A stretch of DNA of 64,000 bases from Arthrobacter sp. JZ12 (GTDB lineage Bacteria; Actinomycetota; Actinomycetes; Actinomycetales; Micrococcaceae): contig NZ_CP045246.1 in assembly GCF_035189165.1 (NCBI RefSeq), positions 2,046,001-2,110,000 on the forward strand, in the 5' to 3' direction. Both the position numbers and the translations under genes were made by a program. The notes below the pieces were generated by a model. It made no database searches. It was not told the DNA's origin and saw only the letters and a list, made by a program, of their open reading frames with translations. Below are positions 18,269 through 30,992 of this stretch, piece after piece; position 1 is the first letter of the stretch, and each line of letters starts with the position of its first letter.

Positions 18269-19780
18269 ATGACCGGACGGCTGACCTGGCCCGGAAGGTT
18301 CGACACCTTCCTGGGCCGCACCACCATGTACCGCCTGGTATTCGTCCTGCTGGTCGTGCTGAGCGTGTACGCATTCGTGCTCTCCGCGTTCGGGCAGCTC
18401 GCCTTCGCTCCCGGTGAGTTGGCTGCGTCGCTGGCTGCCGCCGTCGTCGGTTCCTGGGGCGGCACCCGGGTGATGGCGCTTATGCTGCGGAAGCGGCCGC
18501 ACACGGAGTCCTCGCTGATCACCGGGCTGATCCTGTTCTTCGTGATGTTCCCGTCCGGCGGTCCGGCCACCCTCGGGGGCATCGCCCTGGCCGGCCTGGC
18601 CGCGGCCGCTTCGAAGTACCTCGTGGCGGTTCGCGGACGCCACATCTTCAACCCGGCGGCGTTCGGGGCCGTGGTGGCCACGCTGCTGGGCCTGAACGCG
18701 GCCGCCTGGTGGGCCGCTAACCCGGCAATGCTGCCGCTGGTGCTGCTCTGCACGGTGCTGCTGCTGTACCGCACGCGGAAGGTGGCGATGGGCGCGGTGT
18801 TCCTCGGCGTGGCCGCCGCGATCCTGGTGGTGCGGCTGGTGGCCGGCGGAACCGACGCCGTCTCCGCTCTCCGACTGGTGTTCGAGTCTTATCCCCTGCT
18901 GTTCCTGCTCGGCTTCATGCTGACCGAACCCTTGACACTGCCTCCGCGACGCCGACAGCAGCTGCTGGTGGCCGCCGTCGTCGCCGTCGTTCTTGCCCTG
19001 CAGATCAACATCCCGCCGGTCTTCCTTGGGCCGGAGTACGCACTCCTGATCGGCAACGCGCTTGCCTTCGCGCTGGGGCAGCGCCGCGGGGTCCGCCTGC
19101 GGTTCCTGCGTACACGCCGGCTCACGCCCACCAGTGCGGAGGTGGTTTTCGCTGCGGAGGCGCCGGTGCGCTTCGAACCGGGCCAATACATGGAACTCAC
19201 CCTCCCCCACGAGCGTGCGGACGGACGGGGACTGCGCCGCATTTTCAGCATCAGCTCGCCACCGGACGACGACGAAATCCGCTTTGGTCTGCGGCTCTCT
19301 GATCCACCGAGCACCTTCAAGGGGGCGCTGCTGGGACTCCGCCCCGGAGCGCGGGTGGAAGCCACAACGGTGGCGGGAGACTTTGTGCTGCCGAAGGATC
19401 CGTCCGTGCCGCTGCTGCTGTTTGCGGGCGGAATCGGCGTCACACCGTTCATCAGCCACCTGCGCTCAGCGGCCGGCCGGAAGCACGACGCTGTGCTCGT
19501 TTATGTGGTGACGTCGGCAGCCGAACTTGCGTACGTCGACGAACTTGCAGATTCGACGGTGGTGCTGTTCTGTCCGGGAGACCCCGGCCCGCTGCCGCAA
19601 ACCTGGACGCTGGGCGGAAGCGGCTTCCCGACAGCGGACGACCTCCGCACACTGGTGCCGGACCTGCGGGAGCGGCGGGTCTACCTGTCGGGATCACCGA
19701 GAACGCTTGCACTGGCCAAGCCGGTGCTGCGCGAGGCCGGCGGCAAGTCGATCCGTACGGACGCGTTTCTCGGCTACTGA
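18269..19780 (+). CDS. NqrB/RnfD-like membrane protein fused to a ferredoxin-NADP reductase domain
   Basis: A 503-residue two-part protein. The first half (about 1-270) has around eight membrane segments with the RnfD/NqrB-like features SSLITGLILFFVMFP and RHIFNPAAFGAV, a site that in relatives carries flavin. The second half is a flavin reductase module: FEPGQYMEL, RRIFSISSPP (FAD binding), FAGGIGVTPFISHL (NAD(P)H binding) and YLSGSP near the end. It probably moves electrons from cytoplasmic NAD(P)H through the membrane to the flavinylated lipoprotein encoded two genes upstream. Its ATG follows the apbE stop with no gap. Terminal acceptor is unknown. Confidence 0.9.
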   Translation: MTGRLTWPGRFDTFLGRTTMYRLVFVLLVVLSVYAFVLSAFGQLAFAPGELAASLAAAVVGSWGGTRVMALMLRKRPHTESSLITGLILFFVMFPSGGPATLGGIALAGLAAAASKYLVAVRGRHIFNPAAFGAVVATLLGLNAAAWWAANPAMLPLVLLCTVLLLYRTRKVAMGAVFLGVAAAILVVRLVAGGTDAVSALRLVFESYPLLFLLGFMLTEPLTLPPRRRQQLLVAAVVAVVLALQINIPPVFLGPEYALLIGNALAFALGQRRGVRLRFLRTRRLTPTSAEVVFAAEAPVRFEPGQYMELTLPHERADGRGLRRIFSISSPPDDDEIRFGLRLSDPPSTFKGALLGLRPGARVEATTVAGDFVLPKDPSVPLLLFAGGIGVTPFISHLRSAAGRKHDAVLVYVVTSAAELAYVDELADSTVVLFCPGDPGPLPQTWTLGGSGFPTADDLRTLVPDLRERRVYLSGSPRTLALAKPVLREAGGKSIRTDAFLGY

Positions 19781-19893
19781 GCGACTCGTATACGGAGCAA
19801 CAAACGCCGAGCAGCACCCGCGTTTCGTTCCCCCAAGTTTTCCCTGCTAAGCTTTCTGAGTCCCTTCCGGCCACTGGTTTTCAGGTGTGCCGC

Positions 19894-19966
19894 GCCCTCG
19901 TAGCTCAGGGGATAGAGCGTCTGCCTCCGGAGCAGAAGGTCGTAGGTTCGAATCCTATCGAGGGCA
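19894..19966 (+). tRNA. tRNA-Arg (anticodon CCG)
   Basis: A complete cloverleaf: 7-bp acceptor stem GCCCTCG/CGAGGGC, D arm with GCTC/GAGC, anticodon stem TCTGC/GCAGA with loop CTCCGGA giving anticodon CCG (reads CGG), and T arm GTAGG-TTCGAAT-CCTAT. The discriminator base is A and CCA is not encoded. Confidence 0.97.
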
Positions 19967-19970
19967 CTCT

Positions 19971-20552
19971 TCACGACTGCACAGCACCCGTAAGGCCGTC
20001 CGCGGCGCGGTGTGCCCACAAATCCCTCAGCAGCGCCACCTCGGCAAGGTGATGAATCATTTCCCTATTGATGTGCTGGACCAGCGCACCCATGGGAGCT
20101 TCCGCGAACGGACCCTCAGCGGGCCCGACAGGACGGTCCATCTCCTCCAGTGACAGTGCCGACACCGCGCTGTGCCAGGACGAGTATGCTGCGTCCAGCT
20201 TCTCCAGCGCCTGTTCGGCGGACTCCGGGTAGACGAAGTCGCGATAGGTCACCGGTTCTCCCCCGAAATGGGAGGCAAGCCGCTCCCCCAGCACCCCGAC
20301 CAGCATGTGCCCTATCCGCCAGGCGATCGTGGTGACCGGAGCCGGAACCGGCTCGGGAAGCGCAAAATCAATCGTGTAATCGCCGCGGCCCACCTGGAGA
20401 GGAGCCGTACCGGTCCCCCTGGGACGCACGCTCCAGCAGCCTGGAACAGGCTCCCAGAAGTACTCCTCGTCCGTGAGGCCGTTGAGCCGCGGCCGTGCGT
20501 GATTCTCCCAATGCCAGTTCAGTTGGTCGGTCAACTCCCTGCAGACGTCCAT
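19971..20552 (-). CDS. DinB-like four-helix metal-binding protein
   Basis: A 193-residue protein of the DinB/DUF664 superfamily, four-helix bundle proteins that bind a metal through three histidines; many actinobacterial members are mycothiol-dependent enzymes. Visible features are LTDEEYFWEPVPGCWSVRPR, TIAWRIGHMLVGVLGERLASH and the late INREMIHHLAEVALLRDL, whose histidines could form the metal site. It is divergent from the WYL regulator gene at 20675 (122-bp gap), which may control it. The reaction is unknown. Its 3' end lies next to the tRNA-Arg gene. Confidence 0.85.
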   Translation of the reverse strand: MDVCRELTDQLNWHWENHARPRLNGLTDEEYFWEPVPGCWSVRPRGTGTAPLQVGRGDYTIDFALPEPVPAPVTTIAWRIGHMLVGVLGERLASHFGGEPVTYRDFVYPESAEQALEKLDAAYSSWHSAVSALSLEEMDRPVGPAEGPFAEAPMGALVQHINREMIHHLAEVALLRDLWAHRAADGLTGAVQS

Positions 20553-20674
20553 GACGATCCTTCCGTTCTGCTCGTTTGTGTTCTGCTCGCTCTTTTACTC
20601 GCTCGTTCCTCCGTACCTCAGCCTAGAAACAATTCAGGACAGTTCATGTCCGCATGAAGGGCTAGCGTGGAGCC

Positions 20675-21646
20675 ATGTTGGAAACCTCCGCACGCCTGCT
20701 GCAGCTCCTCTCCCTGCTCCAGCTCCGGCGGGAATGGACCGGCGCCGCGCTCGCCGAACGGATGTCGGTCACCGAGCGGACCGTGCGCAGGGACATCGGC
20801 AAGCTGCGTACCCTCGGCTATCCCATCCATGCTTCGCCCGGTATCGCCGGCGGGTACCAGCTCGGCTCGGGCGCGCAGCTGCCGCCGCTCCTGTTGGACG
20901 ATGACGAGGCGCTCGCCGTCGCTCTCGGACTGAGCGCCGTCAGTGCCAGCCCGGTCTCAGGCCTCGGTGAGGCGTCCGTGCGGGCCTTGACCAAGCTGGA
21001 GCAGGTGCTGCCGGGAAGGCTTCGCCCCAAGTTCGCCGGACTGAGAACAGCCGTTACGCGCATGGCTGCGCCCAGCGCGCCGGTCAATCCCGAGGTGCTC
21101 ACCGCGCTTTCCTTAGCAATCACGGAGCGGCGCGTGGTGGTCTTCCGCTATGCACGGCACGACGGCGAATCCTCCCGGCGCGTGGTCGAGCCGGTGCGGT
21201 TGGTGGACACCGGACGCCGCTGGTACCTCGTCGCGTGGGACACCGCGCGGCAGGACTGGCGGACCTTCCGGGTGGACCGCTGCCAGAGCGTGCCTTCCCC
21301 ACGGGAACGTTTCTCCGCCCGCCCGCTTCCTGCCCGTGACCTTGCGGCCTACGTGCAAAAGTCGATCACCCGCTCGCCCTATTCCCATGACGTGGTGGTG
21401 CGGATTCATGCTCCCGCCGAAGAAGTGGCCCAGCTGGTTCCCCCGAATATCGCCGAGGTGGAAAACGACGCCGGCGACACCCTCATGCGGTTCGGTGCCG
21501 ACTCCCTCGACTGGCCCCTGATGCACGTCGCAGCCCTCGGTTTCGAATTCGAGATTCTGGCACCCCCGGAACTTCGCGAGCGTGCGCTCGCCACGGCTGA
21601 GCGCCTCACCCGCGCAGCCGCGGAGCAGACTGCGGGCGCGGAGTAG
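20675..21646 (+). CDS. WYL-domain transcriptional regulator (YafY-like)
   Basis: A 323-residue DNA-binding regulator. The N terminus is a winged helix of the HTH_11/DeoR type (RLLQLLSLLQLRREWTGAALAERMSVTERTVRRDIGKLR), followed by the linker GIAGGYQLG and the WYL domain (RRVVEPVRLVDTGRRWYLVAWD), then a WCX C-terminal extension. WYL domains sense nucleic acids or nucleotides in several stress and defence regulators. Divergent DinB-like genes are frequent targets of such regulators, which fits this pair. It ends 14 nt before hrpA, so co-transcription is possible. Confidence 0.92.
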   Translation: MLETSARLLQLLSLLQLRREWTGAALAERMSVTERTVRRDIGKLRTLGYPIHASPGIAGGYQLGSGAQLPPLLLDDDEALAVALGLSAVSASPVSGLGEASVRALTKLEQVLPGRLRPKFAGLRTAVTRMAAPSAPVNPEVLTALSLAITERRVVVFRYARHDGESSRRVVEPVRLVDTGRRWYLVAWDTARQDWRTFRVDRCQSVPSPRERFSARPLPARDLAAYVQKSITRSPYSHDVVVRIHAPAEEVAQLVPPNIAEVENDAGDTLMRFGADSLDWPLMHVAALGFEFEILAPPELRERALATAERLTRAAAEQTAGAE

Positions 21647-21660
21647 AATGTGACCCAATC

Positions 21661-25584
<3,924 letters not shown>

Positions 25585-25603
25585 TCTTTGGGGACTCGCC
25601 CGG

Positions 25604-26029
25604 TCAGGCCGGGACGAACTCGCCGTACCCGGCATCGCGAAGGGCAGCCCGGATGCGCTCGGCGTTGCGGTCCAGTTGCGCCGGATCGGGGTCGCGGTCC
25701 ACGTTGTGGACGTCGAAGTCTGCGGAACTCCGCGTGGGCCAGATATGCACGTGCACGTGCGGAATCTCGTAGCCCTCCATCAGGACGCCGATACGTTCGG
25801 CACCGAACTCCGCCTCCTGCACCTTGCCGATCTTGCGGGCAACGTCCATAACCTTGCCGAGCAGTTCAGGCTCCAGGTCAATCCAGTGCGCAACTTCCCG
25901 CCGCGGGACCACCATCAGGTGACCGTCGGTGATGGGGTTGATCGTAAGGAACGCGACCACCTCATCGTCCTTCCAGACGAACCGGCCTGGGATTTCGCCG
26001 TCGATGATCCTGGTGAACAGGGTGCTCAT
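25604..26029 (-). CDS. HIT family nucleotide hydrolase
   Basis: A 141-residue histidine-triad protein with the catalytic motif HVHVHIWP and the upstream FLTINPITDGHLMVVPRRE typical of HIT proteins. Members hydrolyse nucleoside 5'-phosphoramidates, adenylated lysine or dinucleoside polyphosphates. The start ATG overlaps the stop of the alcohol dehydrogenase gene (ATGA), so both are likely translated together, although no shared pathway is obvious. Confidence 0.93.
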   Translation of the reverse strand: MSTLFTRIIDGEIPGRFVWKDDEVVAFLTINPITDGHLMVVPRREVAHWIDLEPELLGKVMDVARKIGKVQEAEFGAERIGVLMEGYEIPHVHVHIWPTRSSADFDVHNVDRDPDPAQLDRNAERIRAALRDAGYGEFVPA

Positions 26030-27087
26030 GCGTCCTCCTTGAGCGAGCTGGCGTCCAGCACGAACCGGTACTTCACGTCCCCCGCCACCATGCGGTCGTA
26101 GGCGACATTCAGCTGGTCGGCCGTGACGATCTCGATGTCCGACACGACTGAATGCTCCGCGCAGAAGTCCAGCATCTCCTGCGTCTCCTCGATTCCGCCG
26201 ATGAGCGACCCGGCGTAGGTACGCCGCTTGCGGATCAGCAGGCCCGGATCGACCGCCGGCATGGGATCGGCGGGCAGCCCGAGCTGGAAGAGCGCACCGT
26301 CCAGTCGCAGCGTGCGGATCAGCGCGTTGAGGTCATGCGGCGCGGCAACAGTGTCGATGATGACGTCGAGGCTGTCCGCCGCCGCCTTCATCGCGTCGGC
26401 GTCGCGCGAGATCACCACGCGGTCGGCGCCAAGTTCGCGCGCGGCGTCGACCTTGCCGGCAGAAGTGGTGAATACAGTCACCTCCGCTCCCATCGCCTTG
26501 GCTATCTTCACCGCCATGTGGCCAAGTCCGCCCAGCCCGACGACGCCGACAGCTTCCCCTTTCTCCACACCGAAGTGGTTCAGCGGCGAGAACGTGGTGA
26601 TTCCGGCGCACAGCAGCGGCGCCGCCGCGGCCGGATCAAGGCCCTCAGGGATCCGAAGTACGTAGCCTTCATTCACCACGATCGACGTGGAGTAACCGCC
26701 CTGGGTGATTTCGCCGTCGTGCCTGCGGTCAGGGGTGCCGTAGGTACCGGTCATGCCCTTCTCGCAGTACTGTTCCAGCCCTTCCGCGCAGCTTTCGCAC
26801 TCCCGGCAGGAATCGACCATGCAGCCCACACCCACTCGATCGCCCACGGCGAAGGCGGTCACCGAGTCCCCGACGCGGGTCACAGTGCCCACGATTTCGT
26901 GGCCGGGCACCAGCGGGTAGCGGGTGGAACCCCACTCGCTGCGCGTCGCGTGTACGTCCGAGTGGCAAAGCCCGCAGAACTCGATGGCTATTTCGACGTC
27001 GTCATGCTCCGGTTCGCGGCGCTCAATTGTGGTCCGGCCGAGACCGCTGGAGGCCGAGGTCGCGACGTAGGCATATGCGGTGGTCAT
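26026..27087 (-). CDS. Zinc-dependent alcohol dehydrogenase (YahK/cinnamyl alcohol dehydrogenase type)
   Basis: A 353-residue medium-chain dehydrogenase, probably an NADP-linked aldehyde reductase of broad range. It shows the catalytic zinc site CGLCHSDVHA and GHEIVG, the structural zinc cysteines CRECESCAEGLEQYC, and the Rossmann motif GVVGLGGLGHMAVK. The sequence TGTYGTPDRRHDGEITQGGYS is typical of the YahK/CAD group. Starts at the ATG at 27087, 31 nt after the sulfurtransferase stop on the same strand, and overlaps the HIT gene. Confidence 0.94.
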   Translation of the reverse strand: MTTAYAYVATSASSGLGRTTIERREPEHDDVEIAIEFCGLCHSDVHATRSEWGSTRYPLVPGHEIVGTVTRVGDSVTAFAVGDRVGVGCMVDSCRECESCAEGLEQYCEKGMTGTYGTPDRRHDGEITQGGYSTSIVVNEGYVLRIPEGLDPAAAAPLLCAGITTFSPLNHFGVEKGEAVGVVGLGGLGHMAVKIAKAMGAEVTVFTTSAGKVDAARELGADRVVISRDADAMKAAADSLDVIIDTVAAPHDLNALIRTLRLDGALFQLGLPADPMPAVDPGLLIRKRRTYAGSLIGGIEETQEMLDFCAEHSVVSDIEIVTADQLNVAYDRMVAGDVKYRFVLDASSLKEDA

Positions 27088-27118
27088 ACGGGTTACTCTC
27101 TCACACGCAGGCTGTCGG

Positions 27119-27949
27119 TCAGGGTCCGGTGGCCACGGGAAGATCAGCCCGCTGCGACCATTGCGACCAGGAGCCGGGATACAGGGCGGCCGAGATCCCG
27201 GCGATCTCTAGGGCTGCGATCTCGTGGGCGGCGGTGATGCCCGAGCCGCAGTAGACAGCGACGTCGGCGGTGTCGGTAATGCCAAGTGCCTCGAAGCGTC
27301 GTCGCAGTTCTCCGGACGGCAGGAAGGTCTGCGCGGGGGTGAGGTTCTCCGTAGTCGGAGCGCTGCGCGCTCCCGGAATGTGTCCGGCCTTCGGATCGAT
27401 CGGCTCTACCTCGCCGCGGAACCGCTCGCCGGCGCGGGCGTCCAGCAGCACGCCCCGCTGGACGAAATCAGCTACGTCGTCTGCGGAAATGACGGGCATC
27501 TGGCCCGACTGAAGGGTTACGTCGCCGAGGCAATGCCGTTCCTCGCCCCGCTCCGTCTCGTAGCCGGCCGCCTGCCATGCCGTGAGACCGCCGTCGAGCA
27601 GGTAGACCGATGAAAGGCCGCCGTCCCGCAGCAGCCACCACAGTCGAGCCGCGGCCAGGTTCCCGGTGTCGTCGTACACCACCACGGTGTCGCCGTCGTT
27701 GATTCCCCACTGCCGTGCCGCTTCCTCGAGATCCGCAGATCGCGGCAGCGGATGCCGGCCCTCGGCCGTCGACGGGGGCGAACTAAGGTGCGCTTCGAGG
27801 TCGACGTAGACCGCTCCGGGCACATGCGCTGATCGGTACTGTTCGTGGCCGTCGGTCTTTCCGAGCGCCCAGCGAACATCCAGCAGGACAGTCTGCTGAC
27901 CGGAGGTCATCCGGTCCCGCAGCCCCTGCACGTCCATCAGAGTCTTCAT
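27119..27949 (-). CDS. Thiosulfate/3-mercaptopyruvate sulfurtransferase (two rhodanese domains)
   Basis: Moves sulfane sulfur from thiosulfate or 3-mercaptopyruvate to a thiol acceptor. The 276-residue product has two rhodanese domains: an inactive N-terminal one (VLLDVRWALG, VVVYDDTGNLAAARLWWLL, with Asp in place of the Cys) and an active one with the catalytic loop YCGSGITAAHEI. CGSGITA fits the 3-mercaptopyruvate sulfurtransferase type better than classic rhodanese (CRKGVT). A perfect short hairpin lies 22 bp upstream of the start. Confidence 0.93.
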   Translation of the reverse strand: MKTLMDVQGLRDRMTSGQQTVLLDVRWALGKTDGHEQYRSAHVPGAVYVDLEAHLSSPPSTAEGRHPLPRSADLEEAARQWGINDGDTVVVYDDTGNLAAARLWWLLRDGGLSSVYLLDGGLTAWQAAGYETERGEERHCLGDVTLQSGQMPVISADDVADFVQRGVLLDARAGERFRGEVEPIDPKAGHIPGARSAPTTENLTPAQTFLPSGELRRRFEALGITDTADVAVYCGSGITAAHEIAALEIAGISAALYPGSWSQWSQRADLPVATGP

Positions 27950-27970
27950 GAAGATCTCCTAAGAAAGTGT

Positions 27971-27989
27971 GACCGGTGGCACACCGGTC
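27971..27989. promoter_or_regulatory. Short perfect palindrome upstream of the sulfurtransferase
   Basis: GACCGGTG and CACCGGTC form an 8-bp perfect inverted repeat with a 3-nt loop, 22-40 bp before the ATG at 27949 in the region shared with the divergent phoD gene. It could be an operator or a leader hairpin. No regulator is identified. Confidence 0.4.
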
Positions 27990-28098
27990 GGGGTGTGAGC
28001 CAAGTTCACCACAGCCGTCCTCCCCTCTCCAAGCGCCGGCCGTCCCCCATCACCCCGGGGTTCTGGCGGGAAGTGCCGGCTCGCGGTACAACTAGGTA

Positions 28099-29820
28099 AT
28101 GACAGCGTCACTGGTGCTCGGTCCGATGCTCCGGTATGTCGATACAACCTCTGCTTCCGTTTGGGTGGAAACCAGCGAATCGTGCACCGCCGTTCTGCAT
28201 GTCGACGGGCGTGAATGGAAGGCTCCGACGTTCGCAGTACACGGACACCACTACGCACTGCTGGAGGCTGAGGACCTCCCATCGGGCGCTGAACTGCCCT
28301 ATACCGTGGACCTTGATGGCGAGCGGGCCTGGCCCGGGGCCGGCACCCGGTTCCCGCAGCCCGTGGTACGGACGCTGAAGCCCGGCCGCCCGCTCCGCCT
28401 CGCTTTCGGTTCCTGCCGCACCAGCGTGCCCCACGACCGGATGGGAAACGCCCTCCACGGCATCGACTCCATGCGCGCCTACGCGCTGCATCAGGCGAAC
28501 GCCGACGACGACGGACCCTGGCCCGACCTTGTCGCCTTCCTCGGAGACCAGGTCTACGCGGACTCTACGAGCAGCCAGATGCAAAACTTCATCCGCTCCC
28601 GGCGTTCCCTCGATGAGGCACCGGGCGAGGAACTGAAGGATTACGAGGAGTATGCACACCTTTACCGGCTCGCATGGTCGGATGACGCGAACCGCTGGCT
28701 GCTCTCCACTCTTCCAAGCGCCATGATCTTCGACGACCACGACATCCGTGACGACTGGAACGCGTCGCTGTCCTGGCGGGAGAAGATGCAGGAAACAGCC
28801 TGGTGGCACGGCAGGATCGTTGCAGGGCTGGCTTCCTACTGGGTGTACCAGCACCTGGGCAACCTGTCGCCGGAGGCGCGCGCGGAGGACCCTCTGTGGC
28901 AGCGGATCCTCTCCCACCCCGGACCGGACGAGCTGGACTTCACGGACGAGATCGACGCCTTCGCCGAGCGTGCCGATGCTGAGCCGGACAGCTACCGGTG
29001 GAGCTACTGCCGCGACATCGGGGACGTACGCCTCCTGACCGTCGACTCCAGGGCCGCGCGCGTCCTCGAACCGGGGGTTCGGTCCCTCATCGACGAGGAG
29101 GAACTGAAGTGGATTGACGAGCACTTCCAGGGAGGTTTCCGGCACCTCATCATTGCCACCTCCCTGCCGTTCCTGCTGCCGCGGGGGCTTCACCACATAG
29201 AGTCCTGGGACGAAGCCCTCGCCGAGGGCGCGTGGGGAAAACGCGCGTCCCGGATCGGAGAAGGTTTGCGGCAGGCTGTCGACCTGGAACACTGGGCTGC
29301 GTTCCAGCGCAGCTTCAAGGACCTCACACGGCTGGTCACCGAGGTGGCAGACGGCCTTCGGGGCGCCCCTCCGCAGACAATCACCTTCCTGTCCGGGGAC
29401 GTGCACTACTCCTACGTCGCTGAGGTTGAGCGCAACTCCGGCAGCAGGATCATCCAGGCTGTCTGCTCACCGATCCGCAATCCGCTGCCACGCGCAATGC
29501 GCTTCGCAACTGTGGTCATGTCCTATGGAGTGGCCAGCCCGGTCGGCGCGCTGGTTGCACGCTCGGCGCGCGTGCCGAAACCACCCTTCGATTGGAAGTC
29601 GGTCAAGGGCCCATGGTTCGACAACAACCTGGCTGTCCTCGAAGACACCGGGAGCGGTCTGCGGCTGCGATGGACTACCGGGATTGACGGGAAGGACCCC
29701 GAAGCGCCCGGGTTGAAGGAGGTGGCAGACGTGACTATCTCTGCCCGGCCCGGGACGGCTTCCTTCAACGGCTCATCCAAGGAGGCCGACACCCAGACAG
29801 GCGCCTCGCCCGCCTCCTAG
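28099..29820 (+). CDS. PhoD-like phosphatase (alkaline phosphatase D family)
   Basis: A 573-residue metallophosphoesterase of the PhoD type. Metal-binding motifs are FGSCRTS, FLGDQVYAD, IFDDHDIRDDWN and the late FLSGDVHYSYVAEV. An N-terminal Ig-like domain precedes the catalytic part (SASVWVET...). Unlike classical secreted PhoD there is no Tat signal, so it is probably cytoplasmic, as in many actinobacterial paralogues whose substrate is not known. The stop codon overlaps the stop of the convergent metallo-beta-lactamase-fold gene by three bases. No convincing ribosome site precedes the ATG. Confidence 0.9.
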   Translation: MTASLVLGPMLRYVDTTSASVWVETSESCTAVLHVDGREWKAPTFAVHGHHYALLEAEDLPSGAELPYTVDLDGERAWPGAGTRFPQPVVRTLKPGRPLRLAFGSCRTSVPHDRMGNALHGIDSMRAYALHQANADDDGPWPDLVAFLGDQVYADSTSSQMQNFIRSRRSLDEAPGEELKDYEEYAHLYRLAWSDDANRWLLSTLPSAMIFDDHDIRDDWNASLSWREKMQETAWWHGRIVAGLASYWVYQHLGNLSPEARAEDPLWQRILSHPGPDELDFTDEIDAFAERADAEPDSYRWSYCRDIGDVRLLTVDSRAARVLEPGVRSLIDEEELKWIDEHFQGGFRHLIIATSLPFLLPRGLHHIESWDEALAEGAWGKRASRIGEGLRQAVDLEHWAAFQRSFKDLTRLVTEVADGLRGAPPQTITFLSGDVHYSYVAEVERNSGSRIIQAVCSPIRNPLPRAMRFATVVMSYGVASPVGALVARSARVPKPPFDWKSVKGPWFDNNLAVLEDTGSGLRLRWTTGIDGKDPEAPGLKEVADVTISARPGTASFNGSSKEADTQTGASPAS

Positions 29821-30476
29821 ATGGTGACCGATTCACGCGGTGACAGGTGCTTGAATTCTGTGCCGTAGTGCCCGCCCAACCGCGCCACGTGGCCCTCGAC
29901 CATGCGCAAACCGGTCTCGTTCAGCAGGGCGTCGTGGATCTGGTGTGCCCGGGCGGCGCGCACCGACGTCACGAAGTCGATCACCTCGGCTGTCTTGGAC
30001 CATGGTGCGTGGATCGGAACCAGCAGGGTGCCGACAGTCACTCCATGCGGAACGATGAAGGAATCGCCCGGGTGGTAAAGCTCACCGTTGACCAGGTAGC
30101 CGATGTTCTTCACAACGGGAATGTGCGGGTGGATGAGGGCGTGCTGGCCTCCGAACGTCCGCACGTCGAAGCCGGCGATCGTGTACCGACGTTCCGGCTC
30201 CACCGTGCTCACCCTGGAGGATGCGCCTTCGCCGACGGCCTCGCGCAGGTCCTGGGCGACGCCCTCGGGCGCATAGACTTTGAGGCTGTCGCTGGACCGG
30301 ACGGCAGCGGCGACGCGGTCGCGGTCGATGTGGTCGGGATGCTCGTGGGTGATCAGGATCGCCGCAGCGCCGGCGATGGCTTCCTCCACCTCCGAGAAGG
30401 TTCCCGGATCGATCGTGATCACGGAACCGCCGTCTTCGACGCGTATGCAAGCGTGAGTGAACTTGGTCAGGAGCAT
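29818..30476 (-). CDS. Metallo-beta-lactamase-fold hydrolase (UlaG-like)
   Basis: A 219-residue metal hydrolase. The HEHPDHID motif (HxHxDH) binds the two metals, with further ligands at GGQHALIH, YHPGDSF and LVPIHAPW. Similar UlaG-like proteins act on lactones, phosphodiesters or other small esters; substrate here is not known. The true stop is the TAG complement at 29817-29819, so the gene ends one base into the listed edge and shares bases with the phoD stop. I chose ATG at 30476; a GTG two codons earlier (30482) is equally possible since neither has a clear ribosome site. Divergent from zur, 69 bp apart. Confidence 0.85.
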
Positions 30477-30545
30477 GGGCACAGACTATCGGCTAACCTT
30501 GACCCCGAGTTCAATCGCAGGCGGCAAGGGAGTTGACCGTTCGAA

Positions 30546-30992
30546 ATGCCGGCGGAAGCAGGACAGCCTACCCGCAAGGGTTCGGAGCAGCGCGTGACGC
30601 GGCAGCGCCGTGCGGTCAGTGCCACCCTCGATGAGCTGGATGACTTCGTGAGCACGCAGGAGCTTTACCGCAAGCTGCATGAGCGCGGCGAGTCGGTTTC
30701 CCTGGCCACCGCCTACCGCATCCTGCAATCCATGGCCGATGACGGCCTCGTGGACGTGCTACGCAATGGCGAGGGAGAGGCTGTCTACCGCAGATGCGCC
30801 GTCGAGCATCACCATCACCATCTCCTGTGCCGGAAGTGCGGCCGGACCGTCGAGATCGAAGCCCCGGCCGTGGAACAGTGGGCAGCCCGCGTGGCCGCCG
30901 AGAACGGGTACACCGAGGTGGCGCATACCGTCGAAATCTATGGTCTCTGCCCCGCGTGCAGCGCGTCGCCGGCCGGGGAACCCACGGCCTAG
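30546..30992 (+). CDS. zur: Zinc uptake regulator Zur (Fur family)
   Basis: Represses zinc uptake genes when zinc is plentiful. The 148-residue product has the Fur winged helix (RQRRAVSATLDELDDFVSTQELYRKL...SLATAYRILQSMADDGLVD), the metal-binding HHHHHLLCRKCGRTVEIE segment and the second structural-zinc pair CPAC at the C terminus. The position next to znuABC and the palindrome ahead of znuA support Zur over Fur. Its stop overlaps the end of the convergent znuB gene by 4 bp. Confidence 0.93.
   Translation: MPAEAGQPTRKGSEQRVTRQRRAVSATLDELDDFVSTQELYRKLHERGESVSLATAYRILQSMADDGLVDVLRNGEGEAVYRRCAVEHHHHHLLCRKCGRTVEIEAPAVEQWAARVAAENGYTEVAHTVEIYGLCPACSASPAGEPTA

Noticed and set aside
26026-27087. Mycothiol-dependent formaldehyde dehydrogenase
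   Set aside because: The motifs match the YahK/cinnamyl alcohol dehydrogenase group better.
28108-29406. 432-codon open frame antisense to phoD
   Set aside because: No motif, and phoD has all metal-binding motifs in place.
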